Source: Pedobacter cryoconitis
GTDB lineage: Bacteria > Bacteroidota > Bacteroidia > Sphingobacteriales > Sphingobacteriaceae
NCBI GenBank assembly: GCA_019352875.1
Contig: JAAAFW010000015.1
Location: 1,821,090 to 1,885,089, forward strand
Direction of reading: 5' to 3'
Length of the DNA: 64,000 nt
Positions within the stretch are counted from its first letter, which is position 1. Every line of letters begins with the position of its first letter. Under the pieces are notes generated by a model. The model was not told the origin of the DNA. It was given only the letters and a program-made list of their open reading frames with translations, and did no database searches. This document shows positions 1 through 7,565 of this stretch, piece by piece. A program made the position numbers and the translations under genes.

Positions 1-678
1 AGCACTTAACCAATCCCTGTTCAAATCTGTAAAGAAGTGATTAGTTCTGCCTGCCGGCCATCCTTCCTGGTGTTCTTTATCTGCCGGATCTGAAACCGGA
101 GGAAATGATTTGTAGGCATTATGCCAATTTGCAGCCCGGTCTCTTCCATCAGGATTCAGAGATGGATCGATCAGGACTACAGCCTCCTGCAACCATTTAG
201 TGGTTTCAGGATTCTGGTTCGCCGCCAGGTAATAAGCAGTTAATAAAGCTGCTTCTCCACTTGAGGTTTCATTTCCATGAACACTATAGCCTAGTAATAC
301 CACAACAGGTGAACTAGCACCCAGGATAGTCTTTGCCGGATCTGCCAGTGTTACGTGTTCTTTACGGATATCCTCAATTTTATTATAGTTAGCCGCTGCA
401 GTTATCGTAGCGATCAACTGCGGTCTTTCTTCATAGGTCTTCCCGATAAATTGCAGGTGTACACGGTCAGATGTCCTTTCCAGTTCTTTGAAATAGGAGA
501 CAATTTGATCATGACGTGTATAGTGACTTCCTATTGGATAGCCCAGAAATTGTTCCGGCGTAGGTACCTTTGGGTCAAACTGACCGGCGCCCGGGAAAAA
601 GTATTGCTGCTGTGCCCGGGCCAGGCCGGCCAGAAAAACCAGAGACAGACTTAGTAAAAGTGATTTGTGTAGTTTCAT
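1..678 (-). CDS. M14-family zinc carboxypeptidase, N-terminal part (runs off window start)
   Basis: Open from an ATG at 678 to the window edge, giving the first 226 residues. Residues 1-22 look like a signal peptide ending in ARA-Q, so the enzyme should be periplasmic or outer-membrane associated. The motif HGNETSS places His134 and Glu137 as the HxxE zinc ligands of the M14 family. NPDGRDR at about 175-181 matches the substrate-carboxylate binding segment. The third zinc His and the catalytic Glu would lie beyond the edge. It starts 26 bases after susD and is probably the last or a late gene of the riboswitch-led TlpA/SusC/SusD operon. A role trimming imported peptides is inferred from this neighbourhood and not shown. 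Confidence 0.85.
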   Translation of the reverse strand, partial: MKLHKSLLLSLSLVFLAGLARAQQQYFFPGAGQFDPKVPTPEQFLGYPIGSHYTRHDQIVSYFKELERTSDRVHLQFIGKTYEERPQLIATITAAANYNKIEDIRKEHVTLADPAKTILGASSPVVVLLGYSVHGNETSSGEAALLTAYYLAANQNPETTKWLQEAVVLIDPSLNPDGRDRAANWHNAYKSFPPVSDPADKEHQEGWPAGRTNHFFTDLNRDWLSA

Positions 679-704
679 ATAATGGTTTGCGTTGATTTTC
701 GAAA

Positions 705-2051
705 TTAATAACCTGGGTTTTGTACAACATCCGGATCAGAAAGGATATCTGAATAAGGGATAGGAAACAGCCAGAAATTCGGGTTAGTCACTCCAAGCAC
801 CTCTCCTGTTTTTTTGGTTCTGGCCAGATCGAACCAGCGGTGTGCTTCGAAAGCGAACTCTAAACTGTTTTCGTCTGCTATTGCCTGAAGTACCTGTTCT
901 TTATTGCCACCGGTAAATGGTGCAACACCAGCCCTGTTTCTGATTACATTCAGATCTGCTCTGGCACCATCCAGATTACCTGAATTTGCCCTTGCTTCCG
1001 CACGGATCAGGTATAATTCTGCAATCCTGATTAAGTAAGCAGGGTCCACACTTACACCAGCAGTGTTATACAATACCCCATAAACTGTAGTTCCTGAACC
1101 AGCCACTAAGGTTTTTCTGCTTCCGCCAATTGCAGGATTATTGATTTTAGCAACAAAACTGTCTGAAGGTTTAAGCGTAAACTGTCCACCGGAAGAACTT
1201 GGGTACCAAAGATTCCAGAAACTGTTTCTGTCATTTGCAGAAAAGCTTAGTTCCAGAACTGATTCAGAACTTAAGAAAGGACTTGTAAAAAACGTTTTAT
1301 AATTGTCTACCAGTTTAAATTTAGGCTGATTGATGACTTGAGTTGCATAGGCTTCCGCTTCTGTCCAGTTTTCCCTGTACAGATTCAGGCGGGCACGCAA
1401 GGCTCTTGCAGTACTTTTTTGAGCCCGGTTACGGGTATTGGCATCGTCTGCAGGCAGTAATTCTTCTGCCTTAACCAGATCTGCCAAAACCTGATCGTAA
1501 GTCTGGGCGAGCGTACTTCTTTTCACACCTTTCAGTGCATTCAAATCTACTGTTGGATTTAACTGGATTTGGACTCCTCCCCAGCCTCTGCCCAGATCAA
1601 AATATCCAATGGCACGCAGAAAATAAGCTTCTCCAAGTATCTTATTCTTCTCTTCCGGGGTCAAAAGCGGATCATTTACTCCGGGAATACCCGCAATCAC
1701 ACTATTTGCAGAATTGATCATGCGATATATTTTTCTATAGGCAGAAACAGTAATCACATTGTCTGTAGGAATCGCATTTTGGTCCAGCTGCAGGTATTCA
1801 CTTAGCGTACCGTTAAAAATCACGTTATCTGCTGTTATCGTACCCAGAGTCGGATAATCTGCACTATAGTAATTTTGCAGACCATCATATGTCCCGATAA
1901 TTGCAGCCCTGGCAGTACCGGCGTCAATAATTGCAGATGCTGTTGGTAAAGCATTATTAGGTACTACATCTAAATATTTTTTGCAGGAACCAAACAGCAA
2001 AGTTAAGCTGAACAGGTAGGCTGCAGTAAGAGTTATTTTTTGAGTTCTCAT
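705..2051 (-). CDS. RagB/SusD-family nutrient-uptake lipoprotein
   Basis: A 448-residue SusD-type protein. It has a short hydrophobic leader with lipobox FGSC (Cys about 23) followed by KKYLDVVP, the usual start of mature SusD proteins. Helical TPR-like segments follow, and the C-terminal block around RIAELYLIRAEARA...ADLNVIRNRAG is typical of the family. SusD proteins sit on the outside of the outer membrane as the lid of the SusC channel and capture ligand. The gene lies 15 bases after susC, so the pair is one transcript. The substrate cannot be read from the sequence. The sulfur-linked control upstream and the carboxypeptidase downstream suggest a peptide or sulfur-containing ligand (inference). 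Confidence 0.93.
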   Translation of the reverse strand: MRTQKITLTAAYLFSLTLLFGSCKKYLDVVPNNALPTASAIIDAGTARAAIIGTYDGLQNYYSADYPTLGTITADNVIFNGTLSEYLQLDQNAIPTDNVITVSAYRKIYRMINSANSVIAGIPGVNDPLLTPEEKNKILGEAYFLRAIGYFDLGRGWGGVQIQLNPTVDLNALKGVKRSTLAQTYDQVLADLVKAEELLPADDANTRNRAQKSTARALRARLNLYRENWTEAEAYATQVINQPKFKLVDNYKTFFTSPFLSSESVLELSFSANDRNSFWNLWYPSSSGGQFTLKPSDSFVAKINNPAIGGSRKTLVAGSGTTVYGVLYNTAGVSVDPAYLIRIAELYLIRAEARANSGNLDGARADLNVIRNRAGVAPFTGGNKEQVLQAIADENSLEFAFEAHRWFDLARTKKTGEVLGVTNPNFWLFPIPYSDILSDPDVVQNPGY

Positions 2052-2066
2052 GAGAATATCTTTTAA

Positions 2067-5000
2067 TTATAAGCTGACATTAACGCCGACTTGTATAGTT
2101 CGTGATTGTGGTACAGTTGCCCAGTCATAACCGGCAGTATTCTGATTACTGCTTTGTGAACTTACTTCCGGATCAAGTCCTTTGTATTTAGTAAAAGTTA
2201 GAAGGTTAGAACCGGAAACATAAATCCGCGCTCTGCTAATACCCCATCTTGCACTGGTTACAGTAGGTATAGTATAACCCAATGAAACGTTCTTTAAGCG
2301 TATAAATGAACCATCTTCCAGATAACGGCTACTCAGACTGGCCACATTTCCTCCATAGTTATTAGCAGATCCACCATTTACAGTTGGGTCTCCGCTGAAA
2401 GTGGTCATTCTCGGGATATCTGTCTGTTGACCCTCATAATGCCATCTCTCCAGTTGTCTTGGCAGGAAACCAATGTTACTTTGTGTTCCGCCATGAACCA
2501 GGAAGAAGTCATTCATGTTCATGATTTTATTCCCCTGTTGAAAGATAAAAAAGACATTCAGGTCGAAATTTTTGACCTTAACCGTATTATTTAATCCCCC
2601 AGTATATTTAGGTAAAGCATTACCTACAATCTGTCTGTCAGCAGAAGTAATCAAACCATCTCCATTTACATCGTCATATACTGCATTACCTGTTTTTGGA
2701 TCTACATATAACTGTTTATACAACTGGAAAGAGTTTACTGCATAACCTTCTCTCAGGATAGAAATATTTCTTCCTGAAGCACCTAAAGTAATATCAGAAG
2801 CTAATTTTTCGATCTTATTGTCATTTTTGGATACATTGAATTCTGTAGTCCAGCTGAAATTTTTAGTTTCCACATTGACTGAACTGATGCTCAGTTCCAG
2901 ACCTTTATTTCTAACTGCACCGTAGTTCTGCAGATAAGAGCTGAAACCCGAACGATAAGGTACAGGAACATTCAGCAGCAGATCATAGGTATACTTATTA
3001 TAATAATCAAAGGAAACATTCAGTCTCTTCTTTAAGATAGAGAACTCAGTTCCCAAATCTATCTGACGGGTAGTCTCCCAGGTTAAATCCGGATTAGCCA
3101 GTTGTGAGGGTGCGGTACCAGCAGTCTCCAGGTAATTATATCCTGCCGACCACAAGCCCAGTGCCGCATAGTCATCTATACCATTTTGATTACCGGAAAG
3201 ACCTATACTACCTCTGAATTTCAGTTCATCAAATATGTTCAGGTCTTTGATAAATTTCTCTTCTCCTGCTCTCCAGGTCAATCCTCCTGACGGGAAATAA
3301 CCCCATTGTTTATTGATACCAAATTTAGACGAGGCATCAGCACGGATACTTCCATCAATAGTATATTTGTTATCATAGGTATAACTTGCTTTACCAAAGA
3401 AAGAGACCATTTTATTCTGCGACCGGGATGAAGATCCGGAGCGGATAGCTGCATTATCGATTGATCTCAAAGAGTTGGTTGCAAACCCGGTTCCGGAAGC
3501 ACTTGTAGTTTCATATAATTTCGAATAAATAGTATTACCCACCAATGCATTGATATTATGTTTTTTATTCTCACCAAAAGATTTGATATAGGTTAATACC
3601 TGCTCGTTTGTTAAGACCAGATTTTTTGTTTCATAAGATGCTGCAGAACCATTAGAAGCAATACCGGCACTGATCAATGTATTACTATAACTATTCTCAT
3701 ATACACTGTTATTGTCGATACTCCAGCTGGTTCTCAGTTTCAACTCCGGTAAGATCGTATACTCTCCGAATACATTACCGATCGTACGCCATCCAACAGC
3801 ATGGTTATCCAGGTTTTCAATTAAAGCTATATGGTTATCAAAACTACCATAACGGGCATATGTTCCATCTGGCTTATAAATAGGCAAGTATGATCTTGGG
3901 AAAATAGCCGAGTTAATTACACCTGTCGGGTTGTTATCACTTCCACTCAATGCTCTTTCAGTTCTGGTAAAATTGAAGCTGGTTCCGATTTTTAATTTAT
4001 CAGTTAACCGGTTATCATAATTGAAACGTCCGGTAAATCTTTCAAAATCAGAAGGCTTAACTACACTCTCTTGTTTTAAGTAGCCGATACCAGTATAGTA
4101 AGTACTTGTTGCAGAACCTCCTTGAGCAGATACTTCGTAATTTGAAGTTTTTGCAGTTCTGAACAAACCACTCACACGGTCATAAGTTGGTTGAGATGAA
4201 GGATCTGCAAAAGGAAGTACAATACTGGCAGGATCTTTCTTCTGATCCAGTCCCGTATTCAGCACTGCTTCGTTAGCCAGCATCGCAGTCTCAGCACCAC
4301 TAACGCTTTTGAATTTATTTACAGCCTCAGACCAGCCTTGATAACTACTCAGGTTGATTTTTGCTTTAGTATTTAAACTTCCGCGCTTGGTCGTGACCAA
4401 CACAACACCGTTAGCTCCCATAGATCCATAGATAGCTGTTGCACTGGCATCTTTCAGGATAACTAATGATTCGATATCTTCCGGATTGATGTCGGCAAGC
4501 GGATTTGATGCCGTCTGATTACCCAGCCCAGCCCTGATTGAATTACTGCTATTAACAAATACGCCATCGATCACATATAATGGTTCTACAGACGCATTTA
4601 TAGAGTTATTTCCGCGGATACGGAAAGTAATACCACCACCCGGAACACCCGAGTTGGACGATACCTGTACACCAGTTGCTTTACCTTGAATCAGTTGGTT
4701 GAATCCGGATCCGCCGGTTGCTGTAAGATCCTCTCCTTTTAAAGTAGTGATAGACCCTGCGATAAATTTACGTTCCTGGGTACTATATCCAGTTACAACC
4801 ACTTCACTAAGCTGCTGAAGATCAGGCTCCAGCGTAACTAATTTACCTATATCCCGAAGCTGAACCGTTTTACCTAAGTATCCGATGTAGCTGAATACCA
4901 AACTTTTTTCCGCTTCGGAAACACGGATACTAAATGATCCGTCAGTATTGGTTAATGTTCCGGACTTCTGTCCTGAGACCCTGATACTCACTCCTGGTAA

Positions 5001-5108
5001 AGGCTGCTGATCAGTCTGATCAACTACTTTACCGGTGATGGCCCTGTCCTGCGCCTGGACTTCCAGAGCGAATAAGACCCAAATTATAAATAGTAATTTT
5101 GTTTTCAT
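2067..5108 (-). CDS. SusC/RagA-family TonB-dependent outer-membrane transporter
   Basis: 1013 residues. A signal peptide (about 1-19, ending VQAQ) is followed by a CarboxypepD_reg-like beta-sandwich (about 22-95, GKVVDQTDQQPLPGVS). Next comes the TonB plug (about 105-235, with GVQVSSNSGVPGGG and YVIDGVF) and a long beta-barrel ending in GVNVSL. There is no N-terminal STN domain, so it should not signal through a FecR/sigma pair, unlike the second SusC of this window. It forms the outer-membrane channel partner of the adjacent SusD and is energised by TonB/ExbBD. A 382-base leader separates it from the TlpA-like gene upstream and contains a Met/Cys-rich mini-ORF and hairpins, so it may have its own attenuation control. 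Confidence 0.95.
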   Translation of the reverse strand: MKTKLLFIIWVLFALEVQAQDRAITGKVVDQTDQQPLPGVSIRVSGQKSGTLTNTDGSFSIRVSEAEKSLVFSYIGYLGKTVQLRDIGKLVTLEPDLQQLSEVVVTGYSTQERKFIAGSITTLKGEDLTATGGSGFNQLIQGKATGVQVSSNSGVPGGGITFRIRGNNSINASVEPLYVIDGVFVNSSNSIRAGLGNQTASNPLADINPEDIESLVILKDASATAIYGSMGANGVVLVTTKRGSLNTKAKINLSSYQGWSEAVNKFKSVSGAETAMLANEAVLNTGLDQKKDPASIVLPFADPSSQPTYDRVSGLFRTAKTSNYEVSAQGGSATSTYYTGIGYLKQESVVKPSDFERFTGRFNYDNRLTDKLKIGTSFNFTRTERALSGSDNNPTGVINSAIFPRSYLPIYKPDGTYARYGSFDNHIALIENLDNHAVGWRTIGNVFGEYTILPELKLRTSWSIDNNSVYENSYSNTLISAGIASNGSAASYETKNLVLTNEQVLTYIKSFGENKKHNINALVGNTIYSKLYETTSASGTGFATNSLRSIDNAAIRSGSSSRSQNKMVSFFGKASYTYDNKYTIDGSIRADASSKFGINKQWGYFPSGGLTWRAGEEKFIKDLNIFDELKFRGSIGLSGNQNGIDDYAALGLWSAGYNYLETAGTAPSQLANPDLTWETTRQIDLGTEFSILKKRLNVSFDYYNKYTYDLLLNVPVPYRSGFSSYLQNYGAVRNKGLELSISSVNVETKNFSWTTEFNVSKNDNKIEKLASDITLGASGRNISILREGYAVNSFQLYKQLYVDPKTGNAVYDDVNGDGLITSADRQIVGNALPKYTGGLNNTVKVKNFDLNVFFIFQQGNKIMNMNDFFLVHGGTQSNIGFLPRQLERWHYEGQQTDIPRMTTFSGDPTVNGGSANNYGGNVASLSSRYLEDGSFIRLKNVSLGYTIPTVTSARWGISRARIYVSGSNLLTFTKYKGLDPEVSSQSSNQNTAGYDWATVPQSRTIQVGVNVSL

Positions 5109-5275
5109 TTAAGCTGATTTATAAGAAACTAGTATGAATTCAACCAGTGGAATGACAGCATAGCAAAGCCACACGATCAATTCTGATCCGGAAGTTTTCG
5201 TACGAAATAATAGACATAGCTATTCCTGGCCCCCTATTTGGGTGCACTATTTTATAGCTGGAAATTAGAAATGAA

Positions 5276-5320
5276 AAGCCGTAACACGGCCTGTATGAGG
5301 CAGGATTATGCCATCATACA
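5276..5320 (-). terminator. Attenuator-like tandem hairpins after the Met/Cys mini-ORF
   Basis: Read on the minus strand there are two adjacent stems. Stem A pairs the last codons of the mini-ORF (Cys-Met-Met-Ala) with a segment just after its stop: about 11 bp with one bulged T, plus-strand arms 5309-5320 and 5292-5302. Stem B is AGGCCGT-GTT-ACGGCTT (5276-5292) followed by TTC, a weak terminator shape. A third, weaker pairing (GCCT...AGGC) would use the 3' arm of A and the 5' arm of B, so it competes with both. This is the geometry expected for translation-coupled attenuation. The mechanism is inferred, and the T-run after stem B is short. Confidence 0.5.
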
Positions 5321-5428
5321 ACATCGCATGGGAGTCATGCAATCAAGAGAAAGCGGAGAATGCGCAATAAGATTAATCGACATCTGCAACGCCGGGAGAG
5401 ACCTGGAATTAATTCGGTTCTGAGTCAT
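5306..5428 (-). CDS. Putative 40-residue Met/Cys-rich leader peptide upstream of susC
   Basis: An ATG (5426-5428, context AAACATG) opens a 40-codon frame ending at TAA 5306-5308. The peptide starts MTQNRINSRSLPALQMSINL and ends CMTPMRCCMMA: three Cys and four Met within the last 11 residues. It has no signal peptide and matches no enzyme I know. It sits between the TlpA-like gene and susC, on their strand, and its last codons form one arm of a stable hairpin that is followed by a terminator-like hairpin. Because the operon leader also has a SAM riboswitch, I read this as a sulfur-amino-acid-sensing leader peptide (inference). Chance ORF status is not excluded at this length. Confidence 0.5.
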   Translation of the reverse strand: MTQNRINSRSLPALQMSINLIAHSPLSLDCMTPMRCCMMA

Positions 5429-5490
5429 GTTTATTGAGGTTAATATAAAAGGTGTGGTTTTGTGTTTGGTTGTATGGGTAATGGTCTGGA

Positions 5491-6483
5491 TTATTTATCA
5501 AAAAGTTCTTTTAATTTTTGCTGCAATTCTTCTCCACGAAGGTTTCTGCCAACAATGACACCCTGAGGGTCTAACAATACATTTGAAGGAATAGCTCTTA
5601 CGCCATATAATTTCGCAGGTGCACTATCCCAGAAAGCAAGATCCGACACTTGTGTCCAGGCTAAATGGTCATCTTTGATGGCCTTCTCCCAGGCATCTTT
5701 GGTTTTATCCAGTGAAACGCCTAAAATCTCAAAACCTTTATCATTATACTGTTTATAGGCAGCTACCAGATTTGGATTCTCTTTTCTGCATGGAGGACAC
5801 CACGCAGCCCAAAAATCAACCAGCACATATTTGCCCTGAAAATCATGGAGATTTACTGTTTTTCCTTCAGGAGTAACCGAATGAAAATCCGGTGCTTTTT
5901 TTCCCACACTCACATTTTCCAATACGGTAACCAGCTCATTCAGAACATTTACATAGGGCGTGTTTTTCAGAGATGGATCAAGCAACGCAATGTTTGTCTT
6001 AATCTCTTCAGGACTTAATCTATAAGAGAAATCCCGGTATAAGACATAAGCTGAAACAATTGATGCGGGGTTAGCTTTGATGAACTCAGATACATCGACA
6101 TTTCTTTCTTTTTTATAAGCAGTGAAAAGGTCCTGTGCAGCAGAACCCGTAACTTTGGATCCTCTGTAATAAGCAGCCGTATCCAGCTCTAGGTTTACTG
6201 CCCCGCTTTCCAGAAATAAATAAAGAGGACTTTGATCTTTATACAGCGTTACGCCATATAATTCCGGCAGCTCCAGTTGTGTTTTAAATTGGAACTTCCC
6301 TCCTTTCAGCGTTGCTGAATCAATAGTAATAAAAGATTTGTTGTGGAATTTCTGCAGATAGATTTTACCGGATTTTAATCCCGGGACGGTACCTGTAAGC
6401 GTTAATGGTTTTTTATCTGCCGCCTGTAAAGACAGTGTGGTGAGTAATAGTCCTGCAGTTAAGATTTGTAGCGTTCTTTTCAT
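5491..6483 (-). CDS. Periplasmic TlpA/ResA-like thiol-disulfide oxidoreductase with DUF4369-type N-domain
   Basis: 330 residues. A signal peptide (about 1-21, ending LQAA) is followed by an N-terminal beta-rich domain of the DUF4369 type (about 27-125), a linker helix region, and an AhpC/TlpA-type thioredoxin fold (about 192-329). The active site is WAAWCPPC (Cys229/Cys232) and a cis-Pro region lies near RAIPSN. Proteins of this design are common beside SusC/SusD genes in Bacteroidota and are thought to act on thiols or disulfides in the periplasm. It is the first gene after the SAM riboswitch, 84 bases from the aptamer. Expression is therefore probably lowered when S-adenosylmethionine is plentiful. 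Confidence 0.9.
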   Translation of the reverse strand: MKRTLQILTAGLLLTTLSLQAADKKPLTLTGTVPGLKSGKIYLQKFHNKSFITIDSATLKGGKFQFKTQLELPELYGVTLYKDQSPLYLFLESGAVNLELDTAAYYRGSKVTGSAAQDLFTAYKKERNVDVSEFIKANPASIVSAYVLYRDFSYRLSPEEIKTNIALLDPSLKNTPYVNVLNELVTVLENVSVGKKAPDFHSVTPEGKTVNLHDFQGKYVLVDFWAAWCPPCRKENPNLVAAYKQYNDKGFEILGVSLDKTKDAWEKAIKDDHLAWTQVSDLAFWDSAPAKLYGVRAIPSNVLLDPQGVIVGRNLRGEELQQKLKELFDK

Positions 6484-6566
6484 TTTATCTTCTTTTAAGG
6501 TTAACTATACTGTTAAACTCCAGAAAAATAATAATGCTTCTTACCTTCAGACAGGGTAAACTACAT

Positions 6567-6677
6567 TACTTATATTTCTCCTTTTCGGAGCTGGAATTAG
6601 CACCTTTCATTCCTGCTGGAGGAGCGGAGGTTGCCAAGACGTTACAGGGCCATTCCCTCAGTCTTTCTTTATAAGTA
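6567..6677 (-). promoter_or_regulatory. SAM-I (S-box) riboswitch
   Basis: Reading the minus strand from 6677 to 6567, every S-box landmark is present in order: P1 5' strand ACTTAT, AGACTGAGGGAATGGCCC, GGCAACC, AAAGGTGCTAATTCC, a GGAG-closed stem (CTCCGAAAAGGAG), and the P1 3' strand ATAAGT, which closes the helix. These are the SAM-contacting and pseudoknot segments of the SAM-I class. The next gene downstream is the TlpA-like oxidoreductase (start 6483), followed by susC, susD and an M14 peptidase. No clear intrinsic terminator follows the aptamer. A small hairpin (TTACC...GGTAA, 6541-6559) and an AT-rich stem near the start codon could form the expression platform, so translational control is possible. 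Confidence 0.95.
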
Positions 6678-6702
6678 TAGGCGGTCTTTTTAATTACCGG
6701 GT

Positions 6703-6733
6703 CAAAGATATAAAAATATACTACTAAATCAAT
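6703..6733 (-). promoter_or_regulatory. Bacteroidota promoter for the riboswitch transcript (TTG-N19-TATCTTTG)
   Basis: On the minus strand, TTG (6730-6732) is followed after 19 bases by TATCTTTG (6703-6710), an exact TAnnTTTG -7 element at the preferred spacing. Transcription would begin near 6697, about 20 bases before the riboswitch P1 stem. This makes the riboswitch unit independent of the glpF gene upstream. Confidence 0.75.
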
Positions 6734-6790
6734 AGATATTATATTAAAATATTGAAAACGCTCTGAAAACGCATTTTTTGATTAAAAATG

Positions 6791-7516
6791 TTATAAAATG
6801 AGATAAAGTAATGCTGCTAATCCCGCCCCGATCATCGGCCCTGCCACAGGAACCCAGGCATATGACCAGTCACTCCCGCCTTTATTCTTTATAGGTAATA
6901 AAGCATGCATAATTCTTGGCCCGAGATCTCTTACAGGATTGATCGCATAACCAGTAGTTCCACCTAAAGATAATCCAATTGCCCATACGACAAATGCAAC
7001 GGGAATTGCACCTACAGTACCTAAACCTATTGCCGTTTTCGTTTCGGTAATCTGTGCCCCTGTGATGTAAAAAACGGTGAAGATCAAAACAAAAGCCCCG
7101 ATAATCTCACTCAATATATTCGAGAAGTAGTTTCTTACAGCTGGCCCTGTGCAGAAAACAGCCAGGATTAAAGGCGCGGAATTTGTTCTTTTAAAATGAT
7201 CTGCATAGACGACCCATACCAATAATGCACCGGACATCGCGCCCAGCATCTGCGCAGTCATATAACTGAGTACATCGGTCCAGGGGAATTTGCCTACAAC
7301 CGCGAGTCCGAAAGTTACTGCGGGGCTCAGATGTGCACCACTATATGGTCCGGCGATCGTAACCCCCGTAAAGACTGCTAGTGCCCAAGCGGTTGTAATC
7401 ACAATCCAGCCGCTATTCTGGCCTTTGGTATCATTTAAAAGAACATTGGCTACCACGCCGTCGCCCAGTAATATCAGGACCATCGTCCCTAAAAATTCAG
7501 CCGCAAAAGGTGTCAT
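6791..7516 (-). CDS. glpF: Aquaporin-family glycerol facilitator with variant NPA boxes
   Basis: 241 residues with six predicted membrane spans and the two re-entrant half-helices of MIP channels. The first pore motif reads GAHLSPAVT, so Ser replaces the Asn of NPA. The second reads INPVRDLGPR, so Val replaces the Ala but the Arg-Asp typical of glycerol channels is kept. The gene follows glpK by 49 bases in a glpD-glpK-glpF cluster, so glycerol entry through the inner membrane is the expected job. The Asn change at the pore centre is unusual and could alter selectivity. No own promoter was seen in the short gap. Confidence 0.9.
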   Translation of the reverse strand: MTPFAAEFLGTMVLILLGDGVVANVLLNDTKGQNSGWIVITTAWALAVFTGVTIAGPYSGAHLSPAVTFGLAVVGKFPWTDVLSYMTAQMLGAMSGALLVWVVYADHFKRTNSAPLILAVFCTGPAVRNYFSNILSEIIGAFVLIFTVFYITGAQITETKTAIGLGTVGAIPVAFVVWAIGLSLGGTTGYAINPVRDLGPRIMHALLPIKNKGGSDWSYAWVPVAGPMIGAGLAALLYLIL

Positions 7517-7565
7517 ATCTGATTTTGTATAAGTGGAAAATTATATTGCCCGATTGAAAATTAAA

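Noticed and set aside
5238..5423. 61-residue plus-strand ORF across the susC leader
   Set aside because: It is the complement of the leader peptide and hairpin region, has no promoter or family, and the minus-strand features explain the sequence better.
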